From positions 8,449,794-8,513,793 of the forward strand of contig JASKMD010000015.1 of assembly GCA_030144725.1 (NCBI GenBank): a stretch of DNA of 64,000 nt. The letters are read 5' to 3'. The translations under genes were made by a program, and so were the position numbers. A model generated the notes under the pieces. The model searched no databases. It saw nothing but the letters and a program-made list of their open reading frames with translations, and was not told the origin of the DNA. Origin of the DNA: Haematococcus lacustris (Eukaryota; Chlorophyta; Chlorophyceae; Chlamydomonadales; Haematococcaceae). Below are positions 10,591-21,536 of the stretch, in pieces (the first letter of the stretch is position 1; each line of letters begins with the position of its first letter).

Positions 10591-10769
10591 GGCTGTGTCA
10601 GCTTACATCATCATGCATGTATATCACGCCAAACCGGCTAGTCACTCCCAAGGGTGATGAGGCGGCAGTGCAGGGGGTAGGCAGCCGCAGCCTCGGACAT
10701 GGTCCTGGACACAGTGGTCCTTGGGGCTAACCCTCACTGCCCTCACTGGCTCTGTATGTGTTGCCTCAA

Positions 10770-11260
10770 ATGTCGCGGAATAAGAAACGCAAGCGCCCCG
10801 CACAGAGTGCAGCCGGTAAGCCGCAAAGCCGCAAAGCTTGACGAAAGACTAGGCCCCCCTGACGAAGCGACGCAGTGCCCCACGCGATACTGCGACTCCC
10901 TAAACTGCGCGTGTGCTATGTCGTCCCATGTATGTAGGTGCCAGTGGCAGTGGGCAGCAAGAGGTAGTTGGAGAGCGGCGCCAGGTCATCAAGTCTGCCA
11001 TTCGTAGCCTTGTGGAGGCAGCGCGGCCTGATCTCAGCCCAGCGCAAGTTGACGCTCTTGTGGCGGAGATGAACAAGCGCATGACCATGGGCAGCAAGCA
11101 GTGCTGCCTAACAGCGGTCCTGTGCCTACTTTTGCTGCTCCAGTCCTTCCTAGGCCAGCCCACTGAAGGCTTCCCAGCAGCAGATCCAGCCCCAGGCCCC
11201 TCTCCCCCCAGGCCCCCTCCCCCTCCCCCTGTAGGAAAGCCCAGAATACAACCTAAGTAG
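10770..11260 (+). CDS. Unknown protein with basic N-terminus, two exons
   Basis: Exon 1 (10770-10815) starts at ATG and encodes MSRNKKRKRPAQSAAG, a nuclear-localisation-like basic tail. Donor GGTAAG and acceptor ATGTAG join it in frame to exon 2 (10938-11260). Exon 2 reads QEVVGERRQVIKSAIRSLVE and SPAQVDALVAEMNKRMTMG, a likely helical bundle. It continues with a hydrophobic stretch (CCLTAVLCLLLLLQS) and a Pro-rich tail ending at TAG 11258. The hydrophobic part and tail may be intron read-through: the helical part probably spliced to an exon now separated by the retroelement that begins 36 bp downstream. I do not recognise the family. Confidence 0.5.
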
Positions 11261-11295
11261 CTGACTTAAGTAGCTGACTCATACCAGGTAGTAGT

Positions 11296-11424
11296 AGTTG
11301 TTACACTAAGGAGGTAGGGCTCGGGTGGATACAAGCCAACCTCCAAAGGTAAAAGACTTAGGAGAGAACAGAGAGAAAGGGAAAGAGAAGGGGAACTACC
11401 TAGGAGAGGAAGAACTCAGAGAAG
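11296..11424 (+). repeat. Inverted repeat at LINE 3' end
   Basis: About 129 bp that match the reverse complement of 21387-21515 with roughly 90% identity by eye, including GTGGATACAAGCCAACCTCC and GGGGAACTACCTAG. In the element's own orientation this is its 3' end. Confidence 0.85.
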
Positions 11425-11572
11425 GAAGGGGAAGGGAGCTAAAGGGAGCGTGTGAGGGACCTCGAGAAGCGGAGAAGTCAGAGAAGCGGAGGAGCAAGGG
11501 GCGCAAAAGGTTGGAGGGCTAGTAAGGAGGCAAAAGCTAGGAGGGTTAGGAAGGAGAGGGGAGTGAAACACG

Positions 11573-13712
11573 TTAAGAGTCAGAGGGACTAGGAGGAGTA
11601 ACCGGGAAAGTGACACTAAGGGATCCGTCTTGAGTAGAGATGAAGGGATGGGGATGGGGGAGGTTCCAGCCAGGAGGGTTGGGATGGGCTAGGGTGAAGT
11701 CTTGTAGGTGAAGCCAAAAGGTAGAGATAGCAAGTTGGCTGGCTGCAGAAATGGGGGAAAGGGTGGAAGGAGCGGTCGCTTGAGTGGTGGGGTGATGGGT
11801 GAGAGCCCAGAGACGGCGACGGCCAAAGTCCATCGCATCAAGGGCAGCCATGCAAACCAGGCTCCAGAGGGAAGGAGGGAAGGTAGGGGTGGGGGGGATG
11901 AGGCACCAAAGGGAGGATTGGTGAACTTGGGTGCCGAGGTTGAGGGAGAGATGTTGTCTAATGGTAACGGCGATGGGGCAACTCCAGAAGCTGTGTTGGC
12001 GGCTGTGACGGGGATGGTGAGAGGGGTCGCAAGGGCAAGACCAGGGGGTGATGCGGCTCCCAGGGATGGCATTGATGCTCAAGCGCCATAGGGTCTCTTT
12101 AAGGAGGTTGGAGCAAGGAATCTTCCAGGCTTTGTTAAGGTTGGCAGTGAAAGCTTGAAGGGCTAGCGCTCGAGAGGTAGGTGGGTGAGGTGTGGATAGA
12201 GCTTGGTTGATGTAAGAGATGTGGGCCTGCTTGCGGGCAGAGGTGATGTGGGGAGTGAGCATGGAGGTGAAGACCCTCACAGGGGTCCCAATGAGGGTGG
12301 GGAAGACCCGAGGGGCAGAGGTGGTGGGTGAGGACCAAGAGAGGGAGGTAAGGTGTTGGAGGGGGACTGGTGTAACTGGGAGGGGTTGGCTGGGAGAGGT
12401 AGCGGGAAGGGATAAAGGGCCGAGGGCTTGGAGGGCTTGGCACATGAGGGTAATGATGCCTTGGGGGAGTAGGTGGGGTTGGTGGAGTGCAGGGAGGCCT
12501 ATGATGCCTCGAGAAATGTCAGGAACGGTGGCTTGGGTAGAGAGAAGGAGGGTATGAGCAGGGTGGAGAGAGGGACAGGCGTGGGTGAGGAGGGTGGCTG
12601 CTAGGGGGATCCATGAAGGGGATGATTGAGAGGGGGTTGGGGGGGTTGGTGAAGGGGGGAGGGTGTTGGGGTTGGTATGAGAAGGCTGGGTAGGGTGGGA
12701 GGGGCTGTCTTGGGAGGGGTTAGGTGGTAGGCTGGAGGAGAGAAGGGGGGTGAAAAAACGGGAGAAGAGGGAGTGAAGGGTGTGGTAGAGATTGGAGAGG
12801 AAGGAACGGATAAAAGAGAGGAAGGGGCGGGTAGGTGTAGGGCGGGTAAAGGGTGGGGGGTGAAGGGTGGGATTGGCTGGTGGGGGGGACGGGGAGGGAA
12901 GGGTGGAGTAGGCGTGGTCATTGATGAGGTGGTGTAGAAGCCGTGTAGCCATGGCGGCGTGCCGAGCCTGGATATGTTCTCTTAGAGGTAGGAGGCCAAA
13001 ACCTCCGTCAGCAGGACGGCCTATGGCAAGGGGGTAAGGGAGGTTCTTGACCACAAGGTGGTAGAGGGTATGGGTGAAGGTAGGGAGAGTAGGTGGTAGG
13101 CCCGAGAATTCGGCGTGGTAGAGGAAGGTGCTAAGGGCATAGGTGGAGGAGGCGATGCCCTTGCCCATGGTAGAGAGGGGGAGGCCGTTGAGACGGTGGA
13201 GGTGTTTGGTGGCTTGCCTCAGGCGCTCCTCCCACGCTGAGGAGGTAGCTGGGTCGGGGTGAGGGGAGAGGGTGTTTGGAGGTCTAAGAGAGGCTCGGGT
13301 GGCTCTGGTGTGGCGAGGGGTGGGGGAAGAGAGGGTAGGGTTGGCCTGTTGGATGCCAAGGGAAGTGGCGGAGTGATGGACAGGGATGCCAGCCAGATGG
13401 GTGGGGGGAGAGGGGAGGGGGACGCCAATGAGGACAGCAGAGGATTTGTCTGTATTTACCCGTTGCCCCGAAGCGTCTCCAAAGGTAGTGAGAGCAAGGG
13501 AGAGGGTGGAGAGGGCAGGGTCTGTGAGGTCGCCTTGGTGAATCTGGGTATCGTCAGCGAAGAAAGTGCAGACGAGCCGAGAGCCTCCGATCCGCACGCC
13601 TAGCTGTGGGTGGGAGATGAGCCAGGAGGCGAACCCTTGAGCCACAAAGAGGTAAAGGAGGGGTGAGAGGGGGCAGCCTTGTCGGACGCCCGCGGACCAG
13701 GTGAAAAGGGGT
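11573..13712 (-). pseudogene. LINE ORF2, C-terminal part: RT motifs B to E and zinc knuckle
   Basis: Continuation of the frame broken by the nested transposon. Motif B is GVRQGCPLSPLLYLFV, the catalytic box (motif C) is VCTFFADDTQ, and motif D is FGDASGQRVNTDKSS. The long C-terminal region is Pro/Ser/Thr-rich in places (PTPPTPSQSSPS). It ends with a cysteine/histidine cluster, WSCPCDPSHHPRHSRQHSFW, like the C-terminal zinc knuckle of L1-type elements. The stop is at 11573. The FADD box keeps both catalytic aspartates, so the enzyme was intact before the insertion. Confidence 0.8.
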
Positions 13713-13719
13713 GAGTCTG

Positions 13720-13925
13720 CAATCAAGTCTCCCGGTAAAAGTTCCCCCTATATGGGGGAAATTTGTTGGCTGTAGATGGGGGAAGTTTTGAATTGCCCAA
13801 CCGCGTTACTCGACAAGCACTAGCGACTAGCAACCCACACTACAGCTTGCTGGCTTCCTCCGCATGCTTTGACGCGCAACCTTGACTGCCCAGAGGCGGT
13901 TCCGGGCGGGCGGTTACTGCCCAGC
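13720..13925 (+). repeat. Left terminal inverted repeat
   Basis: Pairs with 19300-19505. Landmarks common to both are TCCCCCTATATGGGGGAAAT, itself a small palindrome, then TTGAATTGCCCAACCGCG and CGCATGCTTTGACGCGCAAC. Similarity fades after GGCGGTTACTGC. Confidence 0.9.
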
Positions 13926-14329
13926 AAACGCAGCCCAACACCCGCCTGGACCGTTCTTATTTTGATAAGCTCAAGCGCGCAGCCCAAAAGGGACTTGCCA
14001 GGGGAGCGGTTACAGGGGATGTAGAGCGAGCGCAGTGCTTAAGCGGCGAGCCAACAGGACAGGCCAAATCCCCCTAGCGACGGACACAAATGCAGTGCCA
14101 GACGAGCTACAGGAGGAACCGTAGCAGGAGCAGCACCTGCGTTCTGCAGCTTTTCTGCCTTGGCAGGAGCGCAGAGAGCGGTCAGATGCCGCTACCCGTT
14201 CCAATTCGGAGCAGCGCAAGCGGGAGTATGTTGGCAGCTCAAATGACAGCCCTGCAGTCAGTCATGTAAACAGCTATCAGCGAGGATTGGCAGCACCATG
14301 CTTGTGCCTCTGGGGCAACTAGACTAGAA

Positions 14330-16140
14330 GATTCCCCCCTGAAGCCACTTCAGGTGATGCAGGTGGAGTACATCAGCATGCAGGACCGTTTTAAGTTGAT
14401 GCTCCCTTGCTATGAGTGCGCTTCATGCAATCAGTCAATCAGTCCCAACCATTCTTCTGCTGGCCTAGCAGCCCCAACGATGATGTGAGAGTTTTGCACT
14501 CCTATACCCGGATGCAAGGGTGTGGTGTCTCCATGGAAGGTCAGCCATCGCTAGTCACGTGCGCTGTAGACTGCGCCATGCGCCACCCATGCGTATCATC
14601 ATGTGTGTTTGTGTGTGCTGTCATGTAGCCTTCCTGGAGGCCCTCAACGCCGCTCACCATCCTTTGGCCTTGTACCCACCTCGGCAGATAAGAACAGACA
14701 GCTTCAGCCAAGCATTCTTTGACTACCTGCGGGCCATTGACCGGCTCCTCTCCATGCCCAGCTTGTTGCAACAGCGCTTAGACCTACAAGCCAAACTCCC
14801 CAGAGGAGCATTTAGTGACTGTCCCATCTGTGCGCTCGTCCAAGGTAAGTGGTCGCATGCATCTGCTGCCATGCAGGAAAGCTGTGTGTGACATCATTAT
14901 CATTATCATACGGCAATGAGTGTGTATGTGTGTGCGTGTGTGTGTGTGCATGCTGCAGGTGTGCTACAAGATGGCTACGTGCATTGTGTTGCTGGCGATG
15001 CTTGCAACAAGCCCAGCAGCTATGCCGGTGTGGTCAAGGCCACCCGTGACCTAGAACAGCACACAGGAACCTACCTACAAGTGCATGACAGTGGGCAACT
15101 CCCCCTGGGTAGTAGCAGCAAGATTGGCAGGCGTGGACAGTGAGGCACATGACTGCTCAACCTTAGCTGTCCTATTCCAGGCCTGAGACCAGCAACATAA
15201 CAGCAGGCCAGCCTTGTGCAGTCCGTGGTGTGTTTTGCTTTGTGTGCTGCCATGGCGTGCCGCTACTAGCCTTGGTATCTGCCTTCCAGCACACAGCTGG
15301 CTGTCTGCCACATGCTCAGGTGAGCTGGAAGTCAAGCTGGGTAACCTTTGCTCGCGCGCGTTTGCCGAGGGTGTGACAGATGAGACAGCAGCCATCGCTG
15401 CCTGTAAGGACAGCCACCTCACCCCTAAGACGTCACATGGTCAGCCAGAAGAAGGAAGGTACGGCAACAGCAAACGTGGCACAACTGTGGCTAGGCTAAG
15501 GCTATTGGATTGCTCGGTGCTTTGTGGTGCCGCAGTGGGACAGTGGGTGGACCAGCAGCTGCGCCTAAAGCTCTTGAGGTCATGGCCAGCGGCAAGGGTC
15601 AGGCACCCACCCGGCTGCCCTCCATCTCGCTGTCAACAGACATGGCTTAGCTGCAGCTAAGGGGGTTACGAGGGCCCCACGAGCAGCGCATGGCAGCTGC
15701 CAAGCTGAAGTGCATGGAGCTCGAGACAGCGCACGGCGTGCATGCCCTTGAGAAGGAGAAGCACCATGGCAGTGCTGAGGGTGAGAGCCCTCTCAATGCA
15801 CGAGGCCTGGTCCTCATGGTCGAAGGTCAAGTCTCAAGGTGTGTGTGGCATGGCAAGGGTGCAGAGTGTTCAGGGTGAGGTACAGTTGAGGCACAGTTGG
15901 TTTTGTGCGGTGTGTTGTAGGTACCGTATCCAGGTGGAGCAGCTCACCAACGATGTGCACGAGCTGGGGTTGCAACGCGACCGTATGGGCCAGAGCGACA
16001 AGGACATGCGCGCAGCAAGCAGCGCCATCAAGGCAAAGCTTAGGACAGCTCGTCATCTTCTCAAAGAGGCAGCACTCTACCGGGCACTAGGGAGTGGTGA
16101 GGATGCAGCAGCTGACAGCATGACCGAGGAGCAGCATTAG
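14330..16140 (+). pseudogene. KDZ-type transposase exons, central core missing
   Basis: An upstream exon near 14330-14440 reads QVEYISMQDRFKLMLPCYEC, a Cys-containing segment like that preceding KDZ transposases. Exon 14629-14844 (acceptor ATGTAG, donor AAGGTAAGT) encodes AFLEALNAAHHPLALYPP to FSDCPICALVQ. It joins in frame to 14959-15143, GYVHCVAGDACNKPSSYAG, then a stop. Exon 15921-16140 (acceptor TTGTAG) encodes a basic coiled coil (YRIQVEQLTNDVHELGLQRD, IKAKLRTARHLLKEAALYRA) ending at TAG 16138. That resembles the C-terminal coil of KDZ enzymes. The DDE-like catalytic core expected between these ends is not visible in the 500 bp between 15143 and 15660, so the copy looks internally deleted and non-autonomous. 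The family call is moderate; the exon junctions are good. Confidence 0.55.
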
Positions 16141-16257
16141 GCCATGGTGAGGGGTGAGCCAGCTCCATGGGCTGAGGCCTCCACAGCAACCCCCTATGGC
16201 AAGCTGCTGCACTATGGACGGCAGCTGCACCATTTGCACTTTTCATTCCCTTGTACC

Positions 16258-16306
16258 AGTTGTAACACCCTTGTACCACATGTAACACCTTTGTAATTCC
16301 TTGTAA
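16258..16306 (+). promoter_or_regulatory. Cluster of TGTAA polyadenylation signals
   Basis: TGTAA occurs at 16261, 16281, 16292 and 16302, about 120-165 bp after the transposase stop codon. TGTAA is the usual polyadenylation signal in chlorophycean algae, so this fixes the 3' end of the transposase transcript and supports its plus-strand orientation. Confidence 0.65.
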
Positions 16307-17166
16307 CATGGTGGTCATGTAATGCTATCCAACCAACCGCTTATGTGATCCCTAACCGATGAGAGCTGACCTAACTAGACTTCATTCCAGAGACACCCGG
16401 TCCCAACCTCTACATACCATGCATGTAACCAGCCGCATCCCTAGGTGCCCAGCTCCTAAGTGGAGTAGTAGCTCTTTATTGACAATAGACATAGGATAGA
16501 CAAGGCTACCCAAGCCAAATAAGAATGGCCGCGCTCAAGTTTATAACCTGTAGCCTAAACAATGTTAGCACCGCCTTGCCTCCTAGCTAGCCCAGCCCAT
16601 CCTACCTATCACTGCCAGGCCAGCCCATCCCATCCCTAGCCAGCCCATCCCATCCTAACCTATCACTGGCAGGCCTGCACCTGCTAAGCATGACCGTGAT
16701 GCATACATGCATAGGGGGTATGTAGCAGGCGGCTACCACGTTTGCAGCATTAGCGCATCACCGCATGGTGGTGTTGTCCATACAAGGGGCGTAGGTCATA
16801 TGAGAAGAGGATACACGGCTAATGACCACCACCGTTTTCTTCATTACATCTTGACCATTCACAGCTTACAAATCACGTTGTGTAGCATGGAACTGAACGG
16901 AAGCTCAGGACAGCTTTTCTAAAGCTTTTGTACCATGCAACCTTCTTTTCAGATGAAGGCTCAAAGTTGCTGCTTATTGCTAATACAAGACTGCACTGCC
17001 ACACACCTCAGCCTGCTGATGTTGTCCATGCACCGCAACACACCTACAACCTGCTGCTACTACTGCTCATGCATTGCAGCACATGCACCGCAGCCTGCTG
17101 CTGCTGCTCATGCACTAAAGCACACCTGCAGCCTGCTGCTACCTGCAGCATGCACTGCCACACACC

Positions 17167-17835
17167 TGCAGGCAGGGCAGGGCGGGGCAGGGCAGGGCAG
17201 GGCAGGGCAGGGCAGGGCAGGGCAGGGTAGGGCAGGGCAAGGCAAGTCAGGTCAGGTCAGGTCAGGGAGGGGATGGGGCAGGGCTGGGCTGGGCCGGGAG
17301 GGGGTGGGGCAGGGCTGGGAGGGGGTGGGGCAGGGCTGGGAGGGGGTGGGGCGGGGCTGGGAGGGGGTGGGGCAGGGCTGGGCAGGGAGGGGAGGGGCAA
17401 CACAAGGCTGGAAGGGGGTGGGGCAGGTCTGGGCAGGGCTGGGAGGGGGTGGGGCAGGGCTGGGAGGGGGTGGGGCGAGGCTGGGAGGGGGTGGGGCAGG
17501 GCTGGGCTGGGCAGGGAGGGGCAACGCAAGGCTGGAAGGGGGTGGGGCAGGTCTGGGCAGGGCTGGGAGGGTGTGGAGCAGGGCTGGGAGGGGGTGGGGC
17601 AGGACTGGGAGGGTGTGGGGCGGGGCTGGGAGGGGGTGGGGCAGGGCTGGGCTGGGCAGGGAGGGGCAACGCAAGGCTGGAAGGGGGTGGGGCAGGTCTG
17701 GGCAGGGCTGGGAGTGGGTGGGGCAGGGCCGGAAGGGGTTGGGGCGAGGCTGGGAGGGGGGGTGGGTGGGTAGGGCTGGGAGGGGGTGGGGTGGGGCTGG
17801 GAGGGGTTGGGGCAGGGCTGGGCTGCGGCGGCGAG
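17167..17835. repeat. G-rich 21-bp minisatellite with higher-order units
   Basis: The unit CAGGGCTGGGAGGGGGTGGGG repeats across about 670 bp. Spacers containing GGGGCAACGCAAGGCTGGAAG occur at about 17395, 17520 and 17665, defining higher-order blocks of 124-144 bp. Four or more G-runs per 40 bp on one strand predict G-quadruplex formation. Frames are open on both strands because of the composition; I do not treat them as coding. Confidence 0.9.
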
Positions 17836-18931
17836 GGGTGGGGTGGCATGACAACAACACCAAAATGCAAATGGGTGGGTGGGCGGGTGACTGGGTGCAC
17901 CTTGCTGTGTAGCGGCATTACGGCTGCCTCCCCAGCCAGCTGCAGCACAGAGCTTGGCCCCCCCGGCGCTAGTTGCACTAGGGGTGGCCCGCTCGCCAGC
18001 AGCAAGCCCGCGGCTGCCCTCCCCACCAGCTGCGGCACAGAGGTCAAATCTGTGTCCAGCAGTTGCATTGGGGTGGCCCCCCCGTCAGCAGCAGGTCTGT
18101 AGCTGCCCCGCCTGCCAGCTGCGGCTCACCAATCCTTTTGGCAGATGGTTGCTGAGCTGGGCTGGGGCGTGGGCTGCAGAGAGGTGTGCACAGGGGGGGA
18201 ACAATTGTAGGCACACAAGCATCAAATCACACAACAGTCATGCAGCCAGCAGTCATGCACAAATCAGATTCAAGATCATGCAAGCCAGCAGTCATGCAAG
18301 CCATGATCATGCAAGATAGCTGGTTGCTTCCAAGGATTAGACACAGCGGTTGTGACAAGTAATCCTGTGTCATCAACAACAACAGCATCAACGCAACAAC
18401 ACTAGCACTATTGCATAGCATACCTTGGCAAGGGGATGGGATGCCACCCAGTTGCCATATGTTGTCCTCCAGCGGAGACATTACCCCATCTGTGAATAGG
18501 CAGGCAGGGCAAGCTACTTCCTTGATGCCATAGGCAAGCAAGCAAGCAATGACTATGCTTTTGCACAAGGGGAGAAAGCCCGGCTGCCAAGATGATGCAG
18601 ATTGGTACAGATGCGAGTGTTGGATAGTTGCTGTCTTAGCGCCTTATATTAGCCCAGTCATAGGCATAGGCATATAGGCATGAACACTGTCAGCTGGCGG
18701 CAGACAGCATGCGCACACTGACTTACATGAAGGGTCTTCGTTGACGTCAAACGTCTCAGGGCTGATGGCTGACATCTGCAGACCGCCCAACACATCGTGG
18801 GTGGTTGGCCCGGTGCCCACACGCGCCTGCCGCTGTGGTGGTGCATGCTACTCCACACCCTCTTCCGCAGGCTTGCGTCTTAGTGCCCTGCCTTTGCCTA
18901 CTGCCTTTGCATGCTGTACCGTCACTGTCAC
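17836..18931. other. Transposon interior without a clear gene
   Basis: Between 17925 and 18125 a degenerate repeat containing CCAGCTGCGGCACAGAG and GGGGTGGCCC occurs three times. Between 18215 and 18315 CAGTCATGCA and AAGCCAGCAGTCATGCAAGC recur. I cannot assign exons here. Confidence 0.5.
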
Positions 18932-19156
18932 TTATCGCTTCTTGATGTTGTGCTCGATTATGAAGGCTATAAAGCAATCAATAATGGCCTGACCGGCAGC
19001 TACTCTAAGGTCTGGCCGTTGGGAGTCTGTCAGGCAGCGCAACATGCCAAACAAAGCTGTATATAACCTCCTCACTAACCCGTTGTCCTCCTCCGCATCC
19101 TCCGCACTCCCCGCATTCTCCACGAGAGAAGCAAGCAAACCACCACGTAGGTTCAC
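18932..19156 (-). CDS. Unknown exon on minus strand of the KDZ element
   Basis: A 74-codon frame with protein-like composition: GGLLASLVENAGSAEDAEED, GLVRRLYTALFGMLRCLTD, PDLRVAAGQAIIDCFIAF, ending IIEHNIKKR. The first in-frame start is GTG, so an upstream exon or a 5'-flank start is likely. It reads towards the interior from the right end of the transposon and may be the second gene some KDZ elements carry. No recognised domain. Confidence 0.4.
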   Translation of the reverse strand: MNLRGGLLASLVENAGSAEDAEEDNGLVRRLYTALFGMLRCLTDSQRPDLRVAAGQAIIDCFIAFIIEHNIKKR

Positions 19157-19299
19157 TGCCTAAGACCACTGCCTCCACTTCAACATGCTGACGATGGGCG
19201 CACGAATGTCGAGTATCGGTCAGTGTGGCTCTGGCTTTGCCGTGGGTCTACTGGTGTTAAGGGACGGATTGGGGTCGGCCTCGCTGCGGCCGTTCATCA

Positions 19300-19505
19300 A
19301 CGATTGCAATAACCGCCCCCAGGAACCGCCCCTAGGCAGTCAAGGTTGCGCGTCAAAGCATGCGGAGGAGCCCAGCAAGCTGCAGTGTGGGTTGTTAGTC
19401 GCTATTGCTTGTCGAGTAGCGCGGTTGGGCAATTCAAAACTTCCCCCATCTACAGCCAACAAATTTCCCCCATATAGGGGGAATTTTTACCGGGAGACTT
19501 GATTG
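19300..19505 (-). repeat. Right terminal inverted repeat
   Basis: Reverse-complement partner of 13720-13925 with a handful of substitutions (for example ACTAGC versus AATAGC). The modest divergence shows the copy is not brand new. Confidence 0.9.
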
Positions 19506-19512
19506 GAGTCTG

Positions 19513-21405
19513 TGCCGTTGACGTGGGTAACAGCCTGGGTGTTGTGAAGGAGGATCCGAGCCCAATTAACCATCCCGTCCGAGGCTCCCAAGGTGTGCAT
19601 GAGGGTGTAAAGGAAGTGGCGGTCTACGGTGTCAAAGGCCTTGGCTATGTCGAGGTAGATGTTGGCTGCTGAGAGCCCTTGACTCTGGAGGGCGTGGGGA
19701 AGAAGGGAGGTGGTGTTGATGTTATCCTCTATCCGACGACCGGGGAGGAAGGCAGATTGTTCCCTGCCGATGGCTGGGGCCATGGCTTTCCCGAACCTGG
19801 CTGCCAAGATTTTGGCGAGGAGACGGTAAAGAGAGGGGAGGAGGGTGATGGGGCGATAAGAGGTAGGGTTAGAGAGGTTGGGAGCTGAAGGTTTGGGGAT
19901 GGGGGTAATGGTACCTCTGTTGAAGCCGGTGGGGAGGGTTCCAGTGGTGCCGATAGCAGTGAAGAGCTTGGCTATCAGTGGAGCCCAGCAGTCACCGTCG
20001 ACGCGCCAAAGGTTGTAGGGTAAGCCGTCAGGGCCAGGGGAGGATGTCGAGGGGCAGGAGGTGAGGGCTGTGAGGACTTCAGCCACTGTGATGTCTGCCG
20101 CTCCGGCTAACCCAGCAAGGGTGGGGGGGATAAGGTGGACTGTGCCTTTAGTAAGCTCAAGCTGAAGGGCTGTGATAACCGCTCGTTGGGCATGTGGGTT
20201 GGTAAGAGGTTGAGCGCTGACCCGCGAGAAGTGGGCGCCGAGAGCTGTAGCAATGGATCTGTTAGAGGTGAGGTATTCGCCTCTAGGAGAACGGAGGGAG
20301 GGGATGGAAGTAGGGGTGGTCGGTGGGTGGATGAGGGAGGTGAGGAGGGGGGAGGGTTGTTCTCTATGGTGGAGCCAGGTGGAGTGCGCGTCGCGGGTAA
20401 GGTGAGAGGTAGAAGCTGAGTGCGCTTGCCTGAATGAGGTGAAGGCTTGGGCCACCAGGTTTAAGGCATGAGGAAGGGTGTCAGGGAGAGCTGTGGCCAC
20501 TGCGGAATGGGCAAGGGTAAGGTCGTGGTGGGTGGTGTTGAGGGTAACGAGAGCTCTGTGATCGTGCTCTTTAGTGAGGGGGAGGAGGGTGTGGGCAAAG
20601 GTTTTGAAGGCTTTCTGTAGGGTAGGCCACCATGAGATGAGATCCGCGGAAGAGAGGGTGAGGCCAAAGGTGACTGCTTTACGGGCCCAAAGAGTAAGAT
20701 GGGGGCTGGCGATAGGGTTGGTAGCCATGGAGCAGGGGATGGGGTGACGCCCTGGGCCTCTAGGTTGTAGGGGAGAGGCGGGGAGGAGAAGAAAGGAGAC
20801 TGCGTGGTGATCGCCTCGTGGGGAAAAGTGACAGGAGGCTGAGTGGGAGAAGGTCGAGAGTTGGGGAGGAAGGTAGACGCGGTCAAGGCGGGCTAGGTGG
20901 TGATGGCCCCTGTGAAAGGTGAAGCTTCTGCCTGTAGGATGGTGTTGGCGGTAGATGTCAGAGTGGGATGGGAGGAGGGATGAGAGGAGGGTGGTGGTAG
21001 CATTGTCCGAAAGGGTAGTGGTGTGGCAGGAGGGTAACCTATCAAGGTTGGGGAGAGGGGTGAAGTTGAAGTCCCCAACAAGGCAGAGGGGTAGGGATGA
21101 GGGAAGGAGAAGGGGGGCAAGGGTTTGGGTGAGGAAGGTGGCGCGGTCTACAGCTCCTGTGCTTGGCCAGTAGGAGTTGAGTAGCAAAAAGGAATGACCG
21201 GCCCAAGAGATAGAGAGGGACTGAAGGCGACCGCAGGGGAGGGCTGAGTGGTTAGAGAGGGTAATGGGGAGGTCACTGCGGACAAGGATGGCTACCCCTG
21301 CATGGGAATGGGAGGAGTGGTTGTTGGCCCAGAAGGTGTGAAAAGGGGGGGAATGTAGGGCAGAAGTGGCCTGTGTCGCTAGGAAGGCCTCTAAGTTCCT
21401 TCTCT
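19513..21405 (-). pseudogene. LINE ORF2, N-terminal part: endonuclease and RT motifs up to A
   Basis: Read from 21405 downwards on the minus strand. The endonuclease-like domain shows HAGVAILVRSDLP, LLNSYWPSTGAVDR and CLVGDFNF, typical of apurinic-type LINE endonucleases; the first 50 or so residues of that domain appear absent. Reverse transcriptase motifs follow: GTITPIPKPSAP, YRPITLLPSLYRLLAKIL, QSAFLPGRRIEDNI and motif A YLDIAKAFDTVDR. The frame then reaches VTHVNGTDS, where the DNA transposon is inserted, and continues from FTWSAGVRQGCPLSP at 13705. The break is purely insertional. Confidence 0.8.
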
Positions 21406-21515
21406 TCTAGGTAGTTCCCCTTCTCTTTCCCCTTTTTCTCTGTTCTCTCCTTAGTCTTTTTCCTTTGGAGGTTGGCTTGTATCCACCCAAGCCCTACCCC
21501 CTTAGTGTAACAACT
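21387..21515 (-). repeat. Inverted repeat at LINE 5' end
   Basis: Partner of 11296-11424. In the element's own orientation it forms the 5' untranslated region immediately before the endonuclease frame. Confidence 0.85.
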
Positions 21516-21536
21516 GTCTGTTAGTCTGCTAATGAT

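Larger units (their letters stand above)
13720..19505 (+). mobile_element. KDZ (Kyakuja-Dileera-Zisupton)-type DNA transposon, 5.8 kb
   Basis: The element is bounded by inverted terminal repeats of about 205 bp (13720-13925 and 19300-19505), beginning CAATCAAGTCTCCCGGTAAA. A 7-bp target duplication, GAGTCTG, lies at 13713-13719 and 19506-19512. Removing the element and one duplication restores the LINE frame. Inside are transposase exons on the plus strand (14330-16140), a G-rich minisatellite (17167-17835) and a separate minus-strand exon (18932-19156). The family call is inferred from transposase sequence features and the C-terminal coil; the TIR and duplication are read directly. Confidence 0.75.
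11296..21515 (-). mobile_element. LINE-type retroelement bounded by inverted repeats, split by a nested transposon
   Basis: A minus-strand non-LTR retroelement occupies 21515-11296, interrupted at 13713-19512 by a KDZ-type DNA transposon. Once that insert is ignored, its endonuclease-reverse transcriptase frame is continuous across the 7-bp target duplication. The outer ends are inverted copies of each other (11296-11424 and 21387-21515), starting AGTTGTTACACTAAGG. That is unusual for a LINE, which normally has a unique 5' end and a poly(A) or short-repeat 3' end. I see neither a poly(A) tail nor a convincing target-site duplication outside the inverted repeats. Confidence 0.75.

Noticed and set aside
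17252..18102. Gly/Pro-rich frames on both strands of the G-rich minisatellite
   Set aside because: Composition-driven; the real coding content of this transposon lies at 14.3-16.1 kb and 18.9 kb.
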